Shown here: positions 9,044 through 16,208 of the stretch, piece after piece
How the letters are laid out: each line of letters opens with the position of its first letter
Position numbering within the stretch: position 1 is the first letter of the stretch
Assembly (NCBI GenBank): GCA_027297845.1
Contig: JAPUHG010000071.1
Span: 1-16,411 of the forward strand
Direction of reading: 5' to 3'
Length of the DNA stretch: 16,411 nucleotides
Source of the DNA: Gammaproteobacteria bacterium
GTDB taxonomy: Bacteria; Pseudomonadota; Gammaproteobacteria; Steroidobacterales; MnTg04
Made by a program: the position numbers and the translations under genes
Notes under the pieces: generated by a model
The model's database searches: none
Told to the model about the DNA's origin: nothing
What the model saw: the letters and a program-made list of their open reading frames with translations, nothing else

Positions 9044-9559
9044 TTATGTGTTCAGCCCGTTTTGGGCCAGGTTTTTCAACGCTTCACCGGTGAGCCGATA
9101 GGGCTCAAAGCCGGTCACCCGATGGGCGCCGATGGAATCAAAAAATCCAATAGCCGGCTCGTTCCAGTCAAGCACCATCCAGTCCAGTCGGCCACAGTTT
9201 CTTGCGATGGTTTCTTTCGCCAATTCGCGCAACAAGGCGATGCCGATGCCGAGACCGCGAAAGCGAGGACGGACAAAAAGATCCTCCAGAAAAATTCCGG
9301 GTTGTCCGAGAAAGGTCGAAAAATTGTGGAAATAAAGCGCGAAACCAGCCGCTTCCACCGTGCCGTCATCGGTCGCCGCCTCGGCAATCAATACTTCGGC
9401 ATACGCCTTCTCTGCAAACAAGCTGGCAACAAGTCTTTCTTCGGTCGCGCTCACCTGGTCACCCAGTTGCTCATAGTCCGCCAGCTCCCTGATAAAGGAG
9501 AGGATCAGCGCCGCGTCATCCCGGCAAGCCGCCCGTATATTAAGATCACCTGCGCTCAT
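9044..9559 (-). CDS. GNAT family N-acetyltransferase
   Basis: A 171-residue GNAT protein. The acetyl-CoA binding motif A is DLFVRPRFRGLGIGIALLRE (about residues 94-113), followed by the LDWMVLDWNEPAIGFFDSIG segment typical of the spermidine/diamine acetyltransferase-like branch. The substrate cannot be told from sequence; a small amine or amino acid derivative is plausible. Its start overlaps the ubiI stop by four bases (ATGA), which implies translational coupling within the ubi operon. Confidence 0.9.
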   Translation of the reverse strand: MSAGDLNIRAACRDDAALILSFIRELADYEQLGDQVSATEERLVASLFAEKAYAEVLIAEAATDDGTVEAAGFALYFHNFSTFLGQPGIFLEDLFVRPRFRGLGIGIALLRELAKETIARNCGRLDWMVLDWNEPAIGFFDSIGAHRVTGFEPYRLTGEALKNLAQNGLNT

Positions 9560-10815
9560 CGAAACTCGGCACCCAATTCGCTGGCCGTATGCTCCGGCCG
9601 TGTAATCAACTCAGGCATATCTCCGCTCATTCCCATCGCCCGCCTGACGAAGGCCTTGCGCGCCGGCGGCAATGCGTTGACCAGACTTAGTCCAAACCCG
9701 CGAATCCTGGCCAGCGATCGTGAATCGTTACTGAACAGACGTTTGATCCCGTCCATCGCCGCGAGCATCGCCAGGTTGTCACCCTTGCGCCAGCGCTCGT
9801 AGCGACGCAAGACAGAACGATCCCCGGGGTCCTCATCGGCCTGTAGCGCCTTGATCAATGTTTCGTACAGCGCCGCCGCATCGAGGAAACCCAGGTTGAC
9901 TCCCTGCCCGGCCAGCGGATGAATCGCGTGTGCCGCATCGCCGATCAGCACCAGCCGTTGACGGCAATAATCGCGCGCATGCAGCAGACGCAGAGGAAAG
10001 GCGGCTCGCTGGCTGCACGAGAGCATCTTACCCAGTTGTCCATCGCTGGCCGCCTCGAGCTCGGCAAGAAACTCCTGGTCATCGAGCCCGAGCAAACGCT
10101 CAGCACCCTCAACCGTGTTTGACCAGACCACCGAGCTGCGACCATCGGCCAGCGGCAAAAAAGCCAGCGGACCGGACGGCAAAAATCGTTGCCACGCCGT
10201 TTCCTGGTGTGGGTTCTGGGTTTGGACGTGAGTAACGACCGCCTTTTGCTGGTAGGACCAGCCGGTGGTTTCGATTTCAGCCATTTCACGCAACGGCGAT
10301 GCGGCGCCGTCGGCCGCCACGACCAGGGTGCAATCCATGACCTCTCCGCTGTCCAGCGTCAGTCGGGCTGTCGCATCCTCAAGCCGGAGTTCGCTGACCC
10401 GGCAGTTGGGACGCAGAACCACCCGCTCCATACTCTCAAGCGTTTGCCACAAGGCAAGGCGGATCAACTGATTTTCGACGATGTACCCAAGGGTGGCCGC
10501 ACCGACTTCGGCCGCAGAAAAATGCACCGACCCCGGGAACCCCGGTTTCGATTCAGCATCCCAGACCTGCATTTCTCGATAAGGTGAAGCGCGCGTCGCA
10601 GCGATCTCCGCCCAGGCCCCGGCGGCTTCCAATACCCGCTGAGACGCTGCAGAAAGCGCGACCACACGAAGATCATAGTGGTCCCCGGCTACCGGCGGGT
10701 CGCCGGCTTCGAGCAACACCACGGTGCCCGTGAAGCGCTCATCGCGGCCCAGCAGCGCGGCCAGCGCACAACCGACCATTCCACCACCAACAATACAGAT
10801 CGTGGGCGTAGTCAT
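9556..10815 (-). CDS. ubiI: FAD-dependent ubiquinone-biosynthesis hydroxylase, UbiI/VisC type
   Basis: A 419-residue UbiH/UbiF/VisC/UbiI-family flavin monooxygenase. Seen: the FAD-binding GGGMVGCALAALL near the N-terminus (about residues 10-22), the middle DG motif VVAADGAASPLRE, and the second FAD motif LIGDAAHAIHPLAGQGVNLG. The last motif closely matches the E. coli UbiI type, and the gene follows ubiH as ubiI does in E. coli. UbiI hydroxylates C5 of the ubiquinone ring precursor; since family members differ in regiospecificity between lineages, the exact position is inferred. The ATG overlaps the ubiH stop by four bases. Confidence 0.87.
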   Translation of the reverse strand: MTTPTICIVGGGMVGCALAALLGRDERFTGTVVLLEAGDPPVAGDHYDLRVVALSAASQRVLEAAGAWAEIAATRASPYREMQVWDAESKPGFPGSVHFSAAEVGAATLGYIVENQLIRLALWQTLESMERVVLRPNCRVSELRLEDATARLTLDSGEVMDCTLVVAADGAASPLREMAEIETTGWSYQQKAVVTHVQTQNPHQETAWQRFLPSGPLAFLPLADGRSSVVWSNTVEGAERLLGLDDQEFLAELEAASDGQLGKMLSCSQRAAFPLRLLHARDYCRQRLVLIGDAAHAIHPLAGQGVNLGFLDAAALYETLIKALQADEDPGDRSVLRRYERWRKGDNLAMLAAMDGIKRLFSNDSRSLARIRGFGLSLVNALPPARKAFVRRAMGMSGDMPELITRPEHTASELGAEFR

Positions 10816-12041
10816 TGCAATGGCACACCTCGCGCCAGCCTGGGAAGATCGCCACCTCTGCCCATGGTATGCCTGGCCAAAAGGCTTTTTCCGCCGGGCA
10901 GCAAATCGAACATCACCAGCCCGAGGTTGCGAACCGCCTGGACGGAACTCAGCGGGTTGCCGAACACTCTGACCAGGGCATCGGTGAAATTCATGACCCT
11001 GGCCTGGTCAGCCGCACGCCATCGACGATATTTTTCCAATACCTGCCGATCACCTGGATCATCAGCCCCGGCAATCACCTCGGCCAGGCCTGCAACATCC
11101 CGCAGGCTCAGGTTAAAGCCCTGCCCGGCGATCGGGTGCAGCCCGTGGGCCGCGTTGCCAATAATCGCGACCCGGTGTCGGGTCTGCTCTTTTGATTTTA
11201 TCATGCTCAGCGGATAGGACGCGCGCGAGCCTATTTTCTGCCAGTGCCCGAGACGATAGCCAAACAATTCCTGCAGGCGCTCGAGAATCTGCGGGTCATC
11301 CATCTGCAGGATTTCCTCTGCCTGCTCGCTCGGTACGGTCCAGACCAGCGCACTGCGCCCTTCGGTCATCGGCAGTACCGCCATTGGTCCATTATCGGTA
11401 AAGCGTTCGTAGGCAATATTCCGGTGTGGCTTTTCAGTGCTCACGTTGCTGATGATCGCGGTCTGACCATAGTCCCGGACCGTCGCATCGATACCGAGGA
11501 TTTTTCTCACTACAGATTGCGCGCCATCTGCAGCGGCAACCAGTCGCCCCTGCAGATTGGCGATATTGCCGTCTTCATCCTTGACCGTGACCTTGACCGT
11601 ATCTCCTTCATTGACCAGCGACTCGAGTCGCGCCGGACAAAACATCTGGATATTGGGGCAGGCTCCGAGCGCCGCCCACAGCGAGCGGCCGATCGCGCGA
11701 TTGGGAACGACATAACCCAAAGCCGGTACGTTTTCTTCATGGGCGTTGATGCGGCTCATGCCAAAACGTCCGCGATCGGAAATGTGTATGGCGGAAATAG
11801 CGGTGGCGTCCTTTGCCATGTCCTCCCAAACGCCGATAGTCTCGAGTATCTGTTTCGAGCCGTTTGCTATTGCGGTCGAGCGATCGTCATAGCTGGGCTG
11901 AGGAGCTCCGCGCTTTCGTGGATCGAATGCTTCGATTACCGCAATACGCAACGGCAATGACGCCAGCGCGACGGCCAATGAAGCGCCAACCATGCCGCCA
12001 CCGACAATAATTACAGCAAAATCTTTTTCTTCCGCATGCAT
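10812..12041 (-). CDS. ubiH: 2-octaprenyl-6-methoxyphenol hydroxylase, UbiH
   Basis: A 409-residue flavin monooxygenase. The N-terminal IIVGGGMVGASLAVALASL is the dinucleotide-binding loop; the middle motif is VAAADGAQSVVR. The second FAD motif reads GNAAHGLHPIAGQGFNLSLRD in sense, with Asn where most family members have Asp (GDAAH); this GNAA form is characteristic of UbiH. It catalyses C1 hydroxylation of the ubiquinone ring. It lies nine bases after pepP, and the order pepP-ubiH-ubiI is conserved in gammaproteobacteria. The ribosome site is weak. Confidence 0.93.
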   Translation of the reverse strand: MHAEEKDFAVIIVGGGMVGASLAVALASLPLRIAVIEAFDPRKRGAPQPSYDDRSTAIANGSKQILETIGVWEDMAKDATAISAIHISDRGRFGMSRINAHEENVPALGYVVPNRAIGRSLWAALGACPNIQMFCPARLESLVNEGDTVKVTVKDEDGNIANLQGRLVAAADGAQSVVRKILGIDATVRDYGQTAIISNVSTEKPHRNIAYERFTDNGPMAVLPMTEGRSALVWTVPSEQAEEILQMDDPQILERLQELFGYRLGHWQKIGSRASYPLSMIKSKEQTRHRVAIIGNAAHGLHPIAGQGFNLSLRDVAGLAEVIAGADDPGDRQVLEKYRRWRAADQARVMNFTDALVRVFGNPLSSVQAVRNLGLVMFDLLPGGKSLLARHTMGRGGDLPRLARGVPLQ

Positions 12042-12050
12042 GATTCAGCG

Positions 12051-13361
12051 TTAGTTTCCACCACCGACCAGGGCCTCGATTTCTTCAATTTCCCTGGGAA
12101 CATCGTGGCTCAATACTTCACAGCCATCTTTGGTTATCAGAATATCGTCTTCGATACGCACGCCAATCCCCCACCACTTTCGGGCAACTCCCTTGCTGCC
12201 TGGCGGAATATAAATACCGGGCTCCACGGTCATCACCATTCCGGGCTCCAGATGGCGCCACTCCTCACCTACACGATAATCGCCAACATCGTGAACATCC
12301 ATACCCAGCCAGTGCCCGGTGCGATGCATGAAAAATTTCTTGTAGGCTTCCGCTTTGATCAACGAGGGAACGCGTCCCTTCAACAGACCCAGTTTCACCA
12401 GTCCCCGCGTAATGATTTTGACCGCCGCATCATGCGGCTCGTTCCAATGGCGATCCGGCGCGACTTTTTCGATCGCGGCCTTTTGGGCATCCAGAACGAT
12501 CTGATAGATTGCTTTCTGTTCCTTCGAAAACCTGCCGTTAACCGGCATCGTGCGAGTGACATCGGACGCATACCCGCGATACTCGCAGCCGGCGTCCACC
12601 AACAGCATATCTCCATCCTCCATGCCGCGGTTGTTCAGCACATAGTGAAGAATACAGCTGTTTGGACCGGATCCGACGATCGGCTGGTAGGCCGGGTTAC
12701 AACCATTGCGCTTGAACTCGTGCAGCAACTCCGCCTCGAGCACGTATTCCATGATCCCGGGCCTGCACGCCGCCATCAGTTTCTTGTGCGCCGAGGCAGC
12801 GATACGCGCGGCCTTTCGCATGGCGGCTATTTCGCCGCGGCTTTTGTAAAGACGCATATCGTGCAGGAGATGATCGAGGGCAACGAACTCCTGCGGTATC
12901 AGCCCGTCACTTTGTCCGCGATTGCGCAGGCCATCAAACCAGCCCATGACCTGCTTATCAAAATCAGGATGCGCGCCCATCGTGTAATAAACGCGCTCGC
13001 AGCGCTCCATCAGGCCGGGAAGAATTTCATCGATATCGGTAATTGGAAACGCGTCATCCGCACCATAGTCCGCCTGTGCGCCGTCAGGACCTGCTCTCGG
13101 CCCATCCCAGGTTTCTCTCGATGGATTGCGTTCCCGACAAAAAAGGATGTACTCGGAATGTGCGCGCCCGGGAATCAGCACCGCAACCGCGTCCGGCTCG
13201 TCAAAACCGGTCAAATAGAGAAAATCACTGTCCTGGCGAAACGGGTAGGTGGTATCGCGGTTGCGAATTTTCTCTGGCGCCGCCGGCAGGATGGCAATCC
13301 CGTCATTGCCGATCATCCGCATCAACTGTCGGCGGCGGCGGGCAAATTCTTTTGCTGTCAT
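12051..13361 (-). CDS. pepP: Xaa-Pro aminopeptidase II
   Basis: Removes N-terminal residues preceding proline; a two-metal (Mn) pita-bread-fold enzyme of the M24B family, cytoplasmic. The metal ligands are visible in order: Asp in LLVDAGCEY, Asp in ASDVTRT, His in HWLGMDVHD, Glu in MTVEPGIYI and Glu in VRIEDDILI. The N-terminal domain carries the typical NRDTTYPFRQDSDFLYLTGF. At 436 residues it is full length. It starts 24 bases after ygfB, with AAGGG about nine bases before the ATG. Confidence 0.96.
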   Translation of the reverse strand: MTAKEFARRRRQLMRMIGNDGIAILPAAPEKIRNRDTTYPFRQDSDFLYLTGFDEPDAVAVLIPGRAHSEYILFCRERNPSRETWDGPRAGPDGAQADYGADDAFPITDIDEILPGLMERCERVYYTMGAHPDFDKQVMGWFDGLRNRGQSDGLIPQEFVALDHLLHDMRLYKSRGEIAAMRKAARIAASAHKKLMAACRPGIMEYVLEAELLHEFKRNGCNPAYQPIVGSGPNSCILHYVLNNRGMEDGDMLLVDAGCEYRGYASDVTRTMPVNGRFSKEQKAIYQIVLDAQKAAIEKVAPDRHWNEPHDAAVKIITRGLVKLGLLKGRVPSLIKAEAYKKFFMHRTGHWLGMDVHDVGDYRVGEEWRHLEPGMVMTVEPGIYIPPGSKGVARKWWGIGVRIEDDILITKDGCEVLSHDVPREIEEIEALVGGGN

Positions 13362-13385
13362 TCCGTGGAACCCTTTATTCCAGCC

Positions 13386-13940
13386 CTAGTGCGTCAAGGG
13401 TGGCTCACCCGCGGAACCCCGCATTCTCGCCAGCTCTTCATAGGTTAGTTGGACGCTCACTCGAAGATACTCGAGCACTTCCGTGTACGCAGCCTCTTCC
13501 TGTTCCTCATCGCCGCCGTTGATTGCCTGCGCGATCTGCTCCAGATCGGTCATCACTTCGCCCACGTTCTCTGGCAGACGGTCTTTCATTTCGCCCAGGC
13601 TGCCAAGCCCGAGCCCACACAGAAAACCCAGGCACCACTTGGCCAGACTTTCAGTGCGCTGATCCAGCGGATCGCTATCCTCCGGAAGCAGGGGCATAAA
13701 ATCCATTTGCCCTTCTTCCAGTGCACGATAAGTCTCCGCGAATAGCTCGCCCATCGTATCGCGGCAACCTTCCGTCTGCCCCTGATGGTCGTTTTCCGGA
13801 AAAACCTCCGCCAACCAACGCGTACCGGATTGCTGCGATTCAGCGCAAAGAATTCCACACAACATCCCGTGTGCCTCGGCTGCCCCGCAGCTCCCGCCGG
13901 CGCTGTCCAGAGCATCGTTTAGCGTGTCAAAATCAGGCAT
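13386..13940 (-). CDS. ygfB: UPF0149 family protein YgfB
   Basis: A 184-residue UPF0149/YgfB protein. Typical features are the AEAHGMLCGILCAES segment near the N-terminus, the SLAKWCLGFLCGLGLG segment in the middle and the C-terminal EYLRVSVQLTYEEL helix. In Pseudomonas aeruginosa a YgfB protein has been linked to regulation of beta-lactam resistance; its general role is not settled. I start at the ATG at 13940 (MPDFDTL), with GAGGG 11 bases upstream; a TTG at 13958 would overlap that site. It is first in the pepP-ubi run, divergent from the zapA operon, as in E. coli. Confidence 0.92.
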   Translation of the reverse strand: MPDFDTLNDALDSAGGSCGAAEAHGMLCGILCAESQQSGTRWLAEVFPENDHQGQTEGCRDTMGELFAETYRALEEGQMDFMPLLPEDSDPLDQRTESLAKWCLGFLCGLGLGSLGEMKDRLPENVGEVMTDLEQIAQAINGGDEEQEEAAYTEVLEYLRVSVQLTYEELARMRGSAGEPPLTH

Positions 13941-13966
13941 TGGCAGGATTTCCCTCAATTATGCCG

Positions 13967-13995
13967 ATTATCAGTCATCCGCCGCGGAATACCAA
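13967..13995 (-). promoter_or_regulatory. Candidate sigma70 promoter for ygfB-pepP-ubiH-ubiI
   Basis: Minus strand: -35 TTGGTA (13995-13990, 4 of 6), 17-base spacer, -10 GATAAT (13972-13967, 5 of 6). The start near 13960 would leave the GAGGG ribosome site (13956-13952) just inside the transcript. Another -10-like CATAAT closer to the gene lacks a -35 and would remove the ribosome site. Confidence 0.5.
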
Positions 13996-14055
13996 AAATA
14001 ACCATTTTTACTGGCCCGCCCGGCACTATCGGCGAGCTTATGACAAGCGCCCAGA

Positions 14056-14085
14056 TTGACCGCAGCTATCAGCCGGCCCTATATT
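14056..14085 (+). promoter_or_regulatory. Strong sigma70 promoter of the zapA operon, predicted leaderless
   Basis: -35 TTGACC (14056-14061, 5 of 6), an 18-base spacer and -10 TATATT (14080-14085, 5 of 6). Counting seven bases beyond the -10 puts the transcript start at 14092, the A of the ATG of the next gene. There is no ribosome site in the 12 bases before that ATG, so a leaderless message is the simplest reading. Confidence 0.65.
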
Positions 14086-14091
14086 TGCACA

Positions 14092-14322
14092 ATGCCAAAA
14101 AATGACCCATCGAAACTATTCGAAGCCGAGCTTCGCAAACTGGAAAAACGCCTGGACGAACTGGTGGTTATTACCAGCCAACTCAAGGACGAAAACCGGT
14201 CTCTGCGTGAGCGTCAGGACAACTTGATCAACGAACGAGCCGGCCTGGTCCAGAAGAATGAACAGGTACGGGCGCGCGTAGATTCCATGATCACCCGGCT
14301 TAAGGCCATGGAGCAGAGCTAA
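14092..14322 (+). CDS. TIGR02449-like small coiled-coil protein upstream of zapA
   Basis: A 76-residue, highly charged protein that is almost all coiled coil: heptad-like LEKRLDELVVITSQLKDENR and RERQDNLINERAGLVQKNEQ. It resembles the TIGR02449 family found next to zapA in gammaproteobacteria and is similar in build to ZapB, although homology with ZapB is not claimed. A division role as a ZapA partner is inferred from the neighbour. The start is set at 14092 (MPKNDPSKLF); a TTG at 14056 falls inside the -35 box of the promoter. Its TAA shares a base with the zapA ATG (TAATG). Confidence 0.88.
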   Translation: MPKNDPSKLFEAELRKLEKRLDELVVITSQLKDENRSLRERQDNLINERAGLVQKNEQVRARVDSMITRLKAMEQS

Positions 14323-14636
14323 TGAGCGATACATTTGCCAAGGTCAACGTGCGTATCCTGGAAAAGGAATACCAGGTTTCCTGCCCGGTCAATGAACGGG
14401 CTGCGTTGCTTGACGCCGCGGAATTATTGAACAACAAAATGCGTGAAATCAGGGACAGCGGTAAAGTCATGGGTCTCGACCGCATTGCGGTCATGGCCGC
14501 GTTGAATATCACCAATGACTTTCTATTGGCGCAAAACGAAGGCACCAGCATCGACGAAACCGTAAGCTCGAGGCTGCGAGTCCTTACCGAGCGCGTTGAA
14601 ACGGCCCTGCAAAAGGGCCAACAAATGGATTTGTGA
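14322..14636 (+). CDS. zapA: Cell division protein ZapA
   Basis: A 104-residue ZapA homologue. It binds FtsZ filaments at midcell and promotes their bundling and Z-ring stability. The N-terminal VNVRILEKEYQVSCPVNERA region, the LLDAAELLNNKMREIRDSG helix and the DRIAVMAALNITNDFL core are typical, followed by a C-terminal helix used for tetramer formation. The start overlaps the stop of the preceding coiled-coil gene by one base. The 6S RNA gene begins about 48 bases after its stop. Confidence 0.95.
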   Translation: MSDTFAKVNVRILEKEYQVSCPVNERAALLDAAELLNNKMREIRDSGKVMGLDRIAVMAALNITNDFLLAQNEGTSIDETVSSRLRVLTERVETALQKGQQMDL

Positions 14637-14646
14637 TACCTGCCAC

Positions 14647-14674
14647 TTTTCAAGCCGGCCCGTCTATGTATACT
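14647..14674 (+). promoter_or_regulatory. Sigma70 promoter of 6S RNA
   Basis: -35 TTTTCA (14647-14652, 4 of 6), 16-base spacer, -10 TATACT (14669-14674, 5 of 6). The predicted start near 14681 is a few bases before the closing stem of the 6S RNA, so the RNA can be made independently of zapA. Confidence 0.6.
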
Positions 14675-14683
14675 GGTACTTAT

Positions 14684-14870
14684 GGCGCCCCCTGCGGGGT
14701 TCGACACGGACCGGGATACCTCTCGACCCTAATTAAATAATCCCGGGACAAGGTACTGTCGGTGTTTTTGTGCATGGCCGCCCATTGCGGAAAGCCTGCG
14801 ACACCACGGCCAGTCCCACTTTTTGCTCTGGTTCGAGAGCAATGGTTTGTGACGGCTCAGGCGGGGTGCG
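14684..14870 (+). ncRNA. ssrS: 6S RNA
   Basis: A non-coding stretch between zapA and ygfA, the usual place of ssrS. The ends pair: GCGCCCC at 14685-14691 with GGGGTGC at 14863-14869 (one G-U), continuing with CTG against CAG across a small bulge. TTTTCTT follows the 3' arm. Internal paired segments, such as CGGGATACCT near 14713 and the CTCTGGTTCGAGAG hairpin near 14827, fit the long rod of 6S. The RNA imitates an open promoter and binds sigma70 RNA polymerase in stationary phase. In E. coli it is co-transcribed with ygfA. End points are approximate to a few bases. Confidence 0.88.
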
Positions 14871-14891
14871 TTTTCTTATCGCGAAGCCATA

Positions 14892-15524
14892 GTGACTGAT
14901 TCCCAGCGTTCAGATCTCCGCCAGAAAATGCGCGGCCTGCGCAGACAACTCCCACCTGCGGAGCAATCCGCTGCGGCACAAAACATCACAGAACGTCTGC
15001 TCAGCCAGGTTTTTTTCCAGAAGGCAGCGCGGATAGCCGCATATCTTCCATTCGATGGTGAGGTCGACACTTCGTTGCTGATATCTGCGGCAAATAACGC
15101 AGGAAAAACCATTTTCCTGCCGGTGCTGGTCAACCACGGAAAAGATATGAAATTCACCGTCTACACGCCCGAGCAGCGTCTGTTGGTAAATCGTTTCGGT
15201 ATTCCGGAACCTGCCCGGGAAGAATGCTGCTACATCGCTGCCAATCAACTTGACCTGGTGCTGACGCCACTGGTGGCATTCGACCACTCGTTAAACCGGG
15301 TCGGCATGGGCGCGGGCTACTATGATCGTTGTTTTTCGTTCTTGCGGCACCGCAAGAACTGGAACAAGCCACGCCTGATTGGCCTTGCCTACGACTTTCA
15401 GTGTGTAGCTGCAATAAAAACCCGCGAATGGGATGTCCCGCTAAGCGGTGTGGCAACCGAAACTGCATTTTACCAATCAACGCCTACAGACAAACGCAAG
15501 CAGAAGAAAAAGGAAGCCCGATGA
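14892..15524 (+). CDS. ygfA: 5-formyltetrahydrofolate cyclo-ligase
   Basis: Uses ATP to convert 5-formyl-THF (folinic acid) to 5,10-methenyl-THF, returning a stored or inhibitory folate to the one-carbon pool. The 210-residue protein shows the N-terminal LRQKMRGLRRQLPP basic helix, IAAYLPFDGEVDT, TPLVAFD and the ATP-binding GMGAGYYDR loop, then IGLAYDFQ and a C-terminal EWDVPLSGV segment. The start is a GTG without a good ribosome site; an ATG at 14928 is the alternative, but it would trim the conserved first helix. Its stop overlaps the next ATG by four bases. 5-formyl-THF inhibits glycine/serine enzymes, so it has a metabolic link to the gcv operon. Confidence 0.94.
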   Translation: MTDSQRSDLRQKMRGLRRQLPPAEQSAAAQNITERLLSQVFFQKAARIAAYLPFDGEVDTSLLISAANNAGKTIFLPVLVNHGKDMKFTVYTPEQRLLVNRFGIPEPAREECCYIAANQLDLVLTPLVAFDHSLNRVGMGAGYYDRCFSFLRHRKNWNKPRLIGLAYDFQCVAAIKTREWDVPLSGVATETAFYQSTPTDKRKQKKKEAR

Positions 15525-15985
15525 ACTACTGGCTGTTCAAATCAGAGCCTGGCGAATTTGGTATAGATGACCTGGCGAACTCGCCGGGGGAAACAAATCA
15601 TTGGGATGGAGTGCGCAATTATCAGGCGCGCAACATGATGCGCGATCAAATGAAGAAAGGCGATCTCGGTTTTTTTTATCATTCAAATTGCGAACAACCC
15701 GGTATTGTTGGAACCATGACCATTGTTCGCGAAGGTTATGCCGATCACACTGCGTTTGATCCAAAAGACAAACACTTCGATGATAAATCCGATCCTGACA
15801 ATCCACGCTGGTTCATGGTCGACGTAAAACTTAAACAAAAATTTAGCGAAGAATTATCGCTAAAATTTCTCAAACAGTTCGCAGACAAGGAACTGCAAGG
15901 GCTTCAGCTATTGATGCGGGGCAATCGACTTTCAGTAATGCCCATTAACAAAGCGCACTGGGATTTTATAAACAACCTTTTTTAG
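15521..15985 (+). CDS. EVE-domain protein (thymocyte nuclear protein 1-like)
   Basis: A 154-residue single EVE domain of the PUA superfamily. Seen: N-terminal MNYWLFKSEPGEFGIDDL, WDGVRNYQARNMMRD, GDLGFFYHSN and the C-terminal segment ending with MPINKAHWDFI. These line the pocket that in characterised EVE/YTH-like domains reads modified bases in DNA or RNA. The ligand here is unknown. The start at 15521 overlaps the ygfA stop (ATGA) and has AGGA seven bases upstream. Genes of this type are often found beside ygfA and 6S RNA in proteobacteria. Confidence 0.93.
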   Translation: MNYWLFKSEPGEFGIDDLANSPGETNHWDGVRNYQARNMMRDQMKKGDLGFFYHSNCEQPGIVGTMTIVREGYADHTAFDPKDKHFDDKSDPDNPRWFMVDVKLKQKFSEELSLKFLKQFADKELQGLQLLMRGNRLSVMPINKAHWDFINNLF

Positions 15986-16050
15986 TATTTTCTGGTCGGT
16001 CATTGCAAACAATTTTGTATTGCAAAAGTGTGACGTAGTTCATTTTTTTC

Positions 16051-16118
16051 TTTGCACAAAAATATATCGAGCACACAATAAGAATAAGAAAAAAACGAAA
16101 AAACTTTTTGCACAAAAA
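16051..16118 (+). repeat. 12-bp direct repeat in an A-tract-rich spacer
   Basis: TTTGCACAAAAA occurs at 16051-16062 and again at 16107-16118, 56 bases apart start to start. Around it, runs of five to seven A or T recur at roughly ten-base steps from about 16089 to 16131, a pattern expected to give bent DNA. The 223-base gap from 15986 to 16208 holds no gene on either strand that I can support and no clear terminator after the EVE gene. Confidence 0.55.
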
Positions 16119-16136
16119 AACAGTCAAAAAAATTCT

Positions 16137-16173
16137 TTGACAAACTGGAATTTTCCAAATTTATAGTTATACT
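16137..16173 (+). promoter_or_regulatory. Candidate promoter of the lysine-rich gene
   Basis: A perfect -35 TTGACA lies at 16137-16142. Two -10-like boxes follow: TATAGT (16162-16167, 19-base spacer) and TATACT (16168-16173, which is 25 bases away and would need another -35). The bent A-tract DNA just upstream could act like an UP element. Which -10 is used cannot be decided by eye. Confidence 0.45.
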
Positions 16174-16208
16174 CGGCATCGGACACCCGACACGGAGATA
16201 AACTAGTC

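Noticed and set aside
10812..12041. Asn in the GNAAH motif of UbiH as a loss of a key FAD residue
   Set aside because: GNAA in place of GDAA is the normal form in the UbiH subgroup.
12036..13448. 470-codon open frame on the plus strand opposite pepP
   Set aside because: Antisense to a clearly recognised PepP with intact metal ligands; the translation shows no family features.
14300..14707. 135-codon minus-strand frame over zapA and the 6S RNA start
   Set aside because: Overlaps zapA and 6S RNA in antisense; composition looks like a shadow.
15986..16030. Intrinsic terminator after the EVE gene
   Set aside because: ATTGCAAA occurs twice as a direct repeat, but no stable hairpin followed by a T-run is seen.
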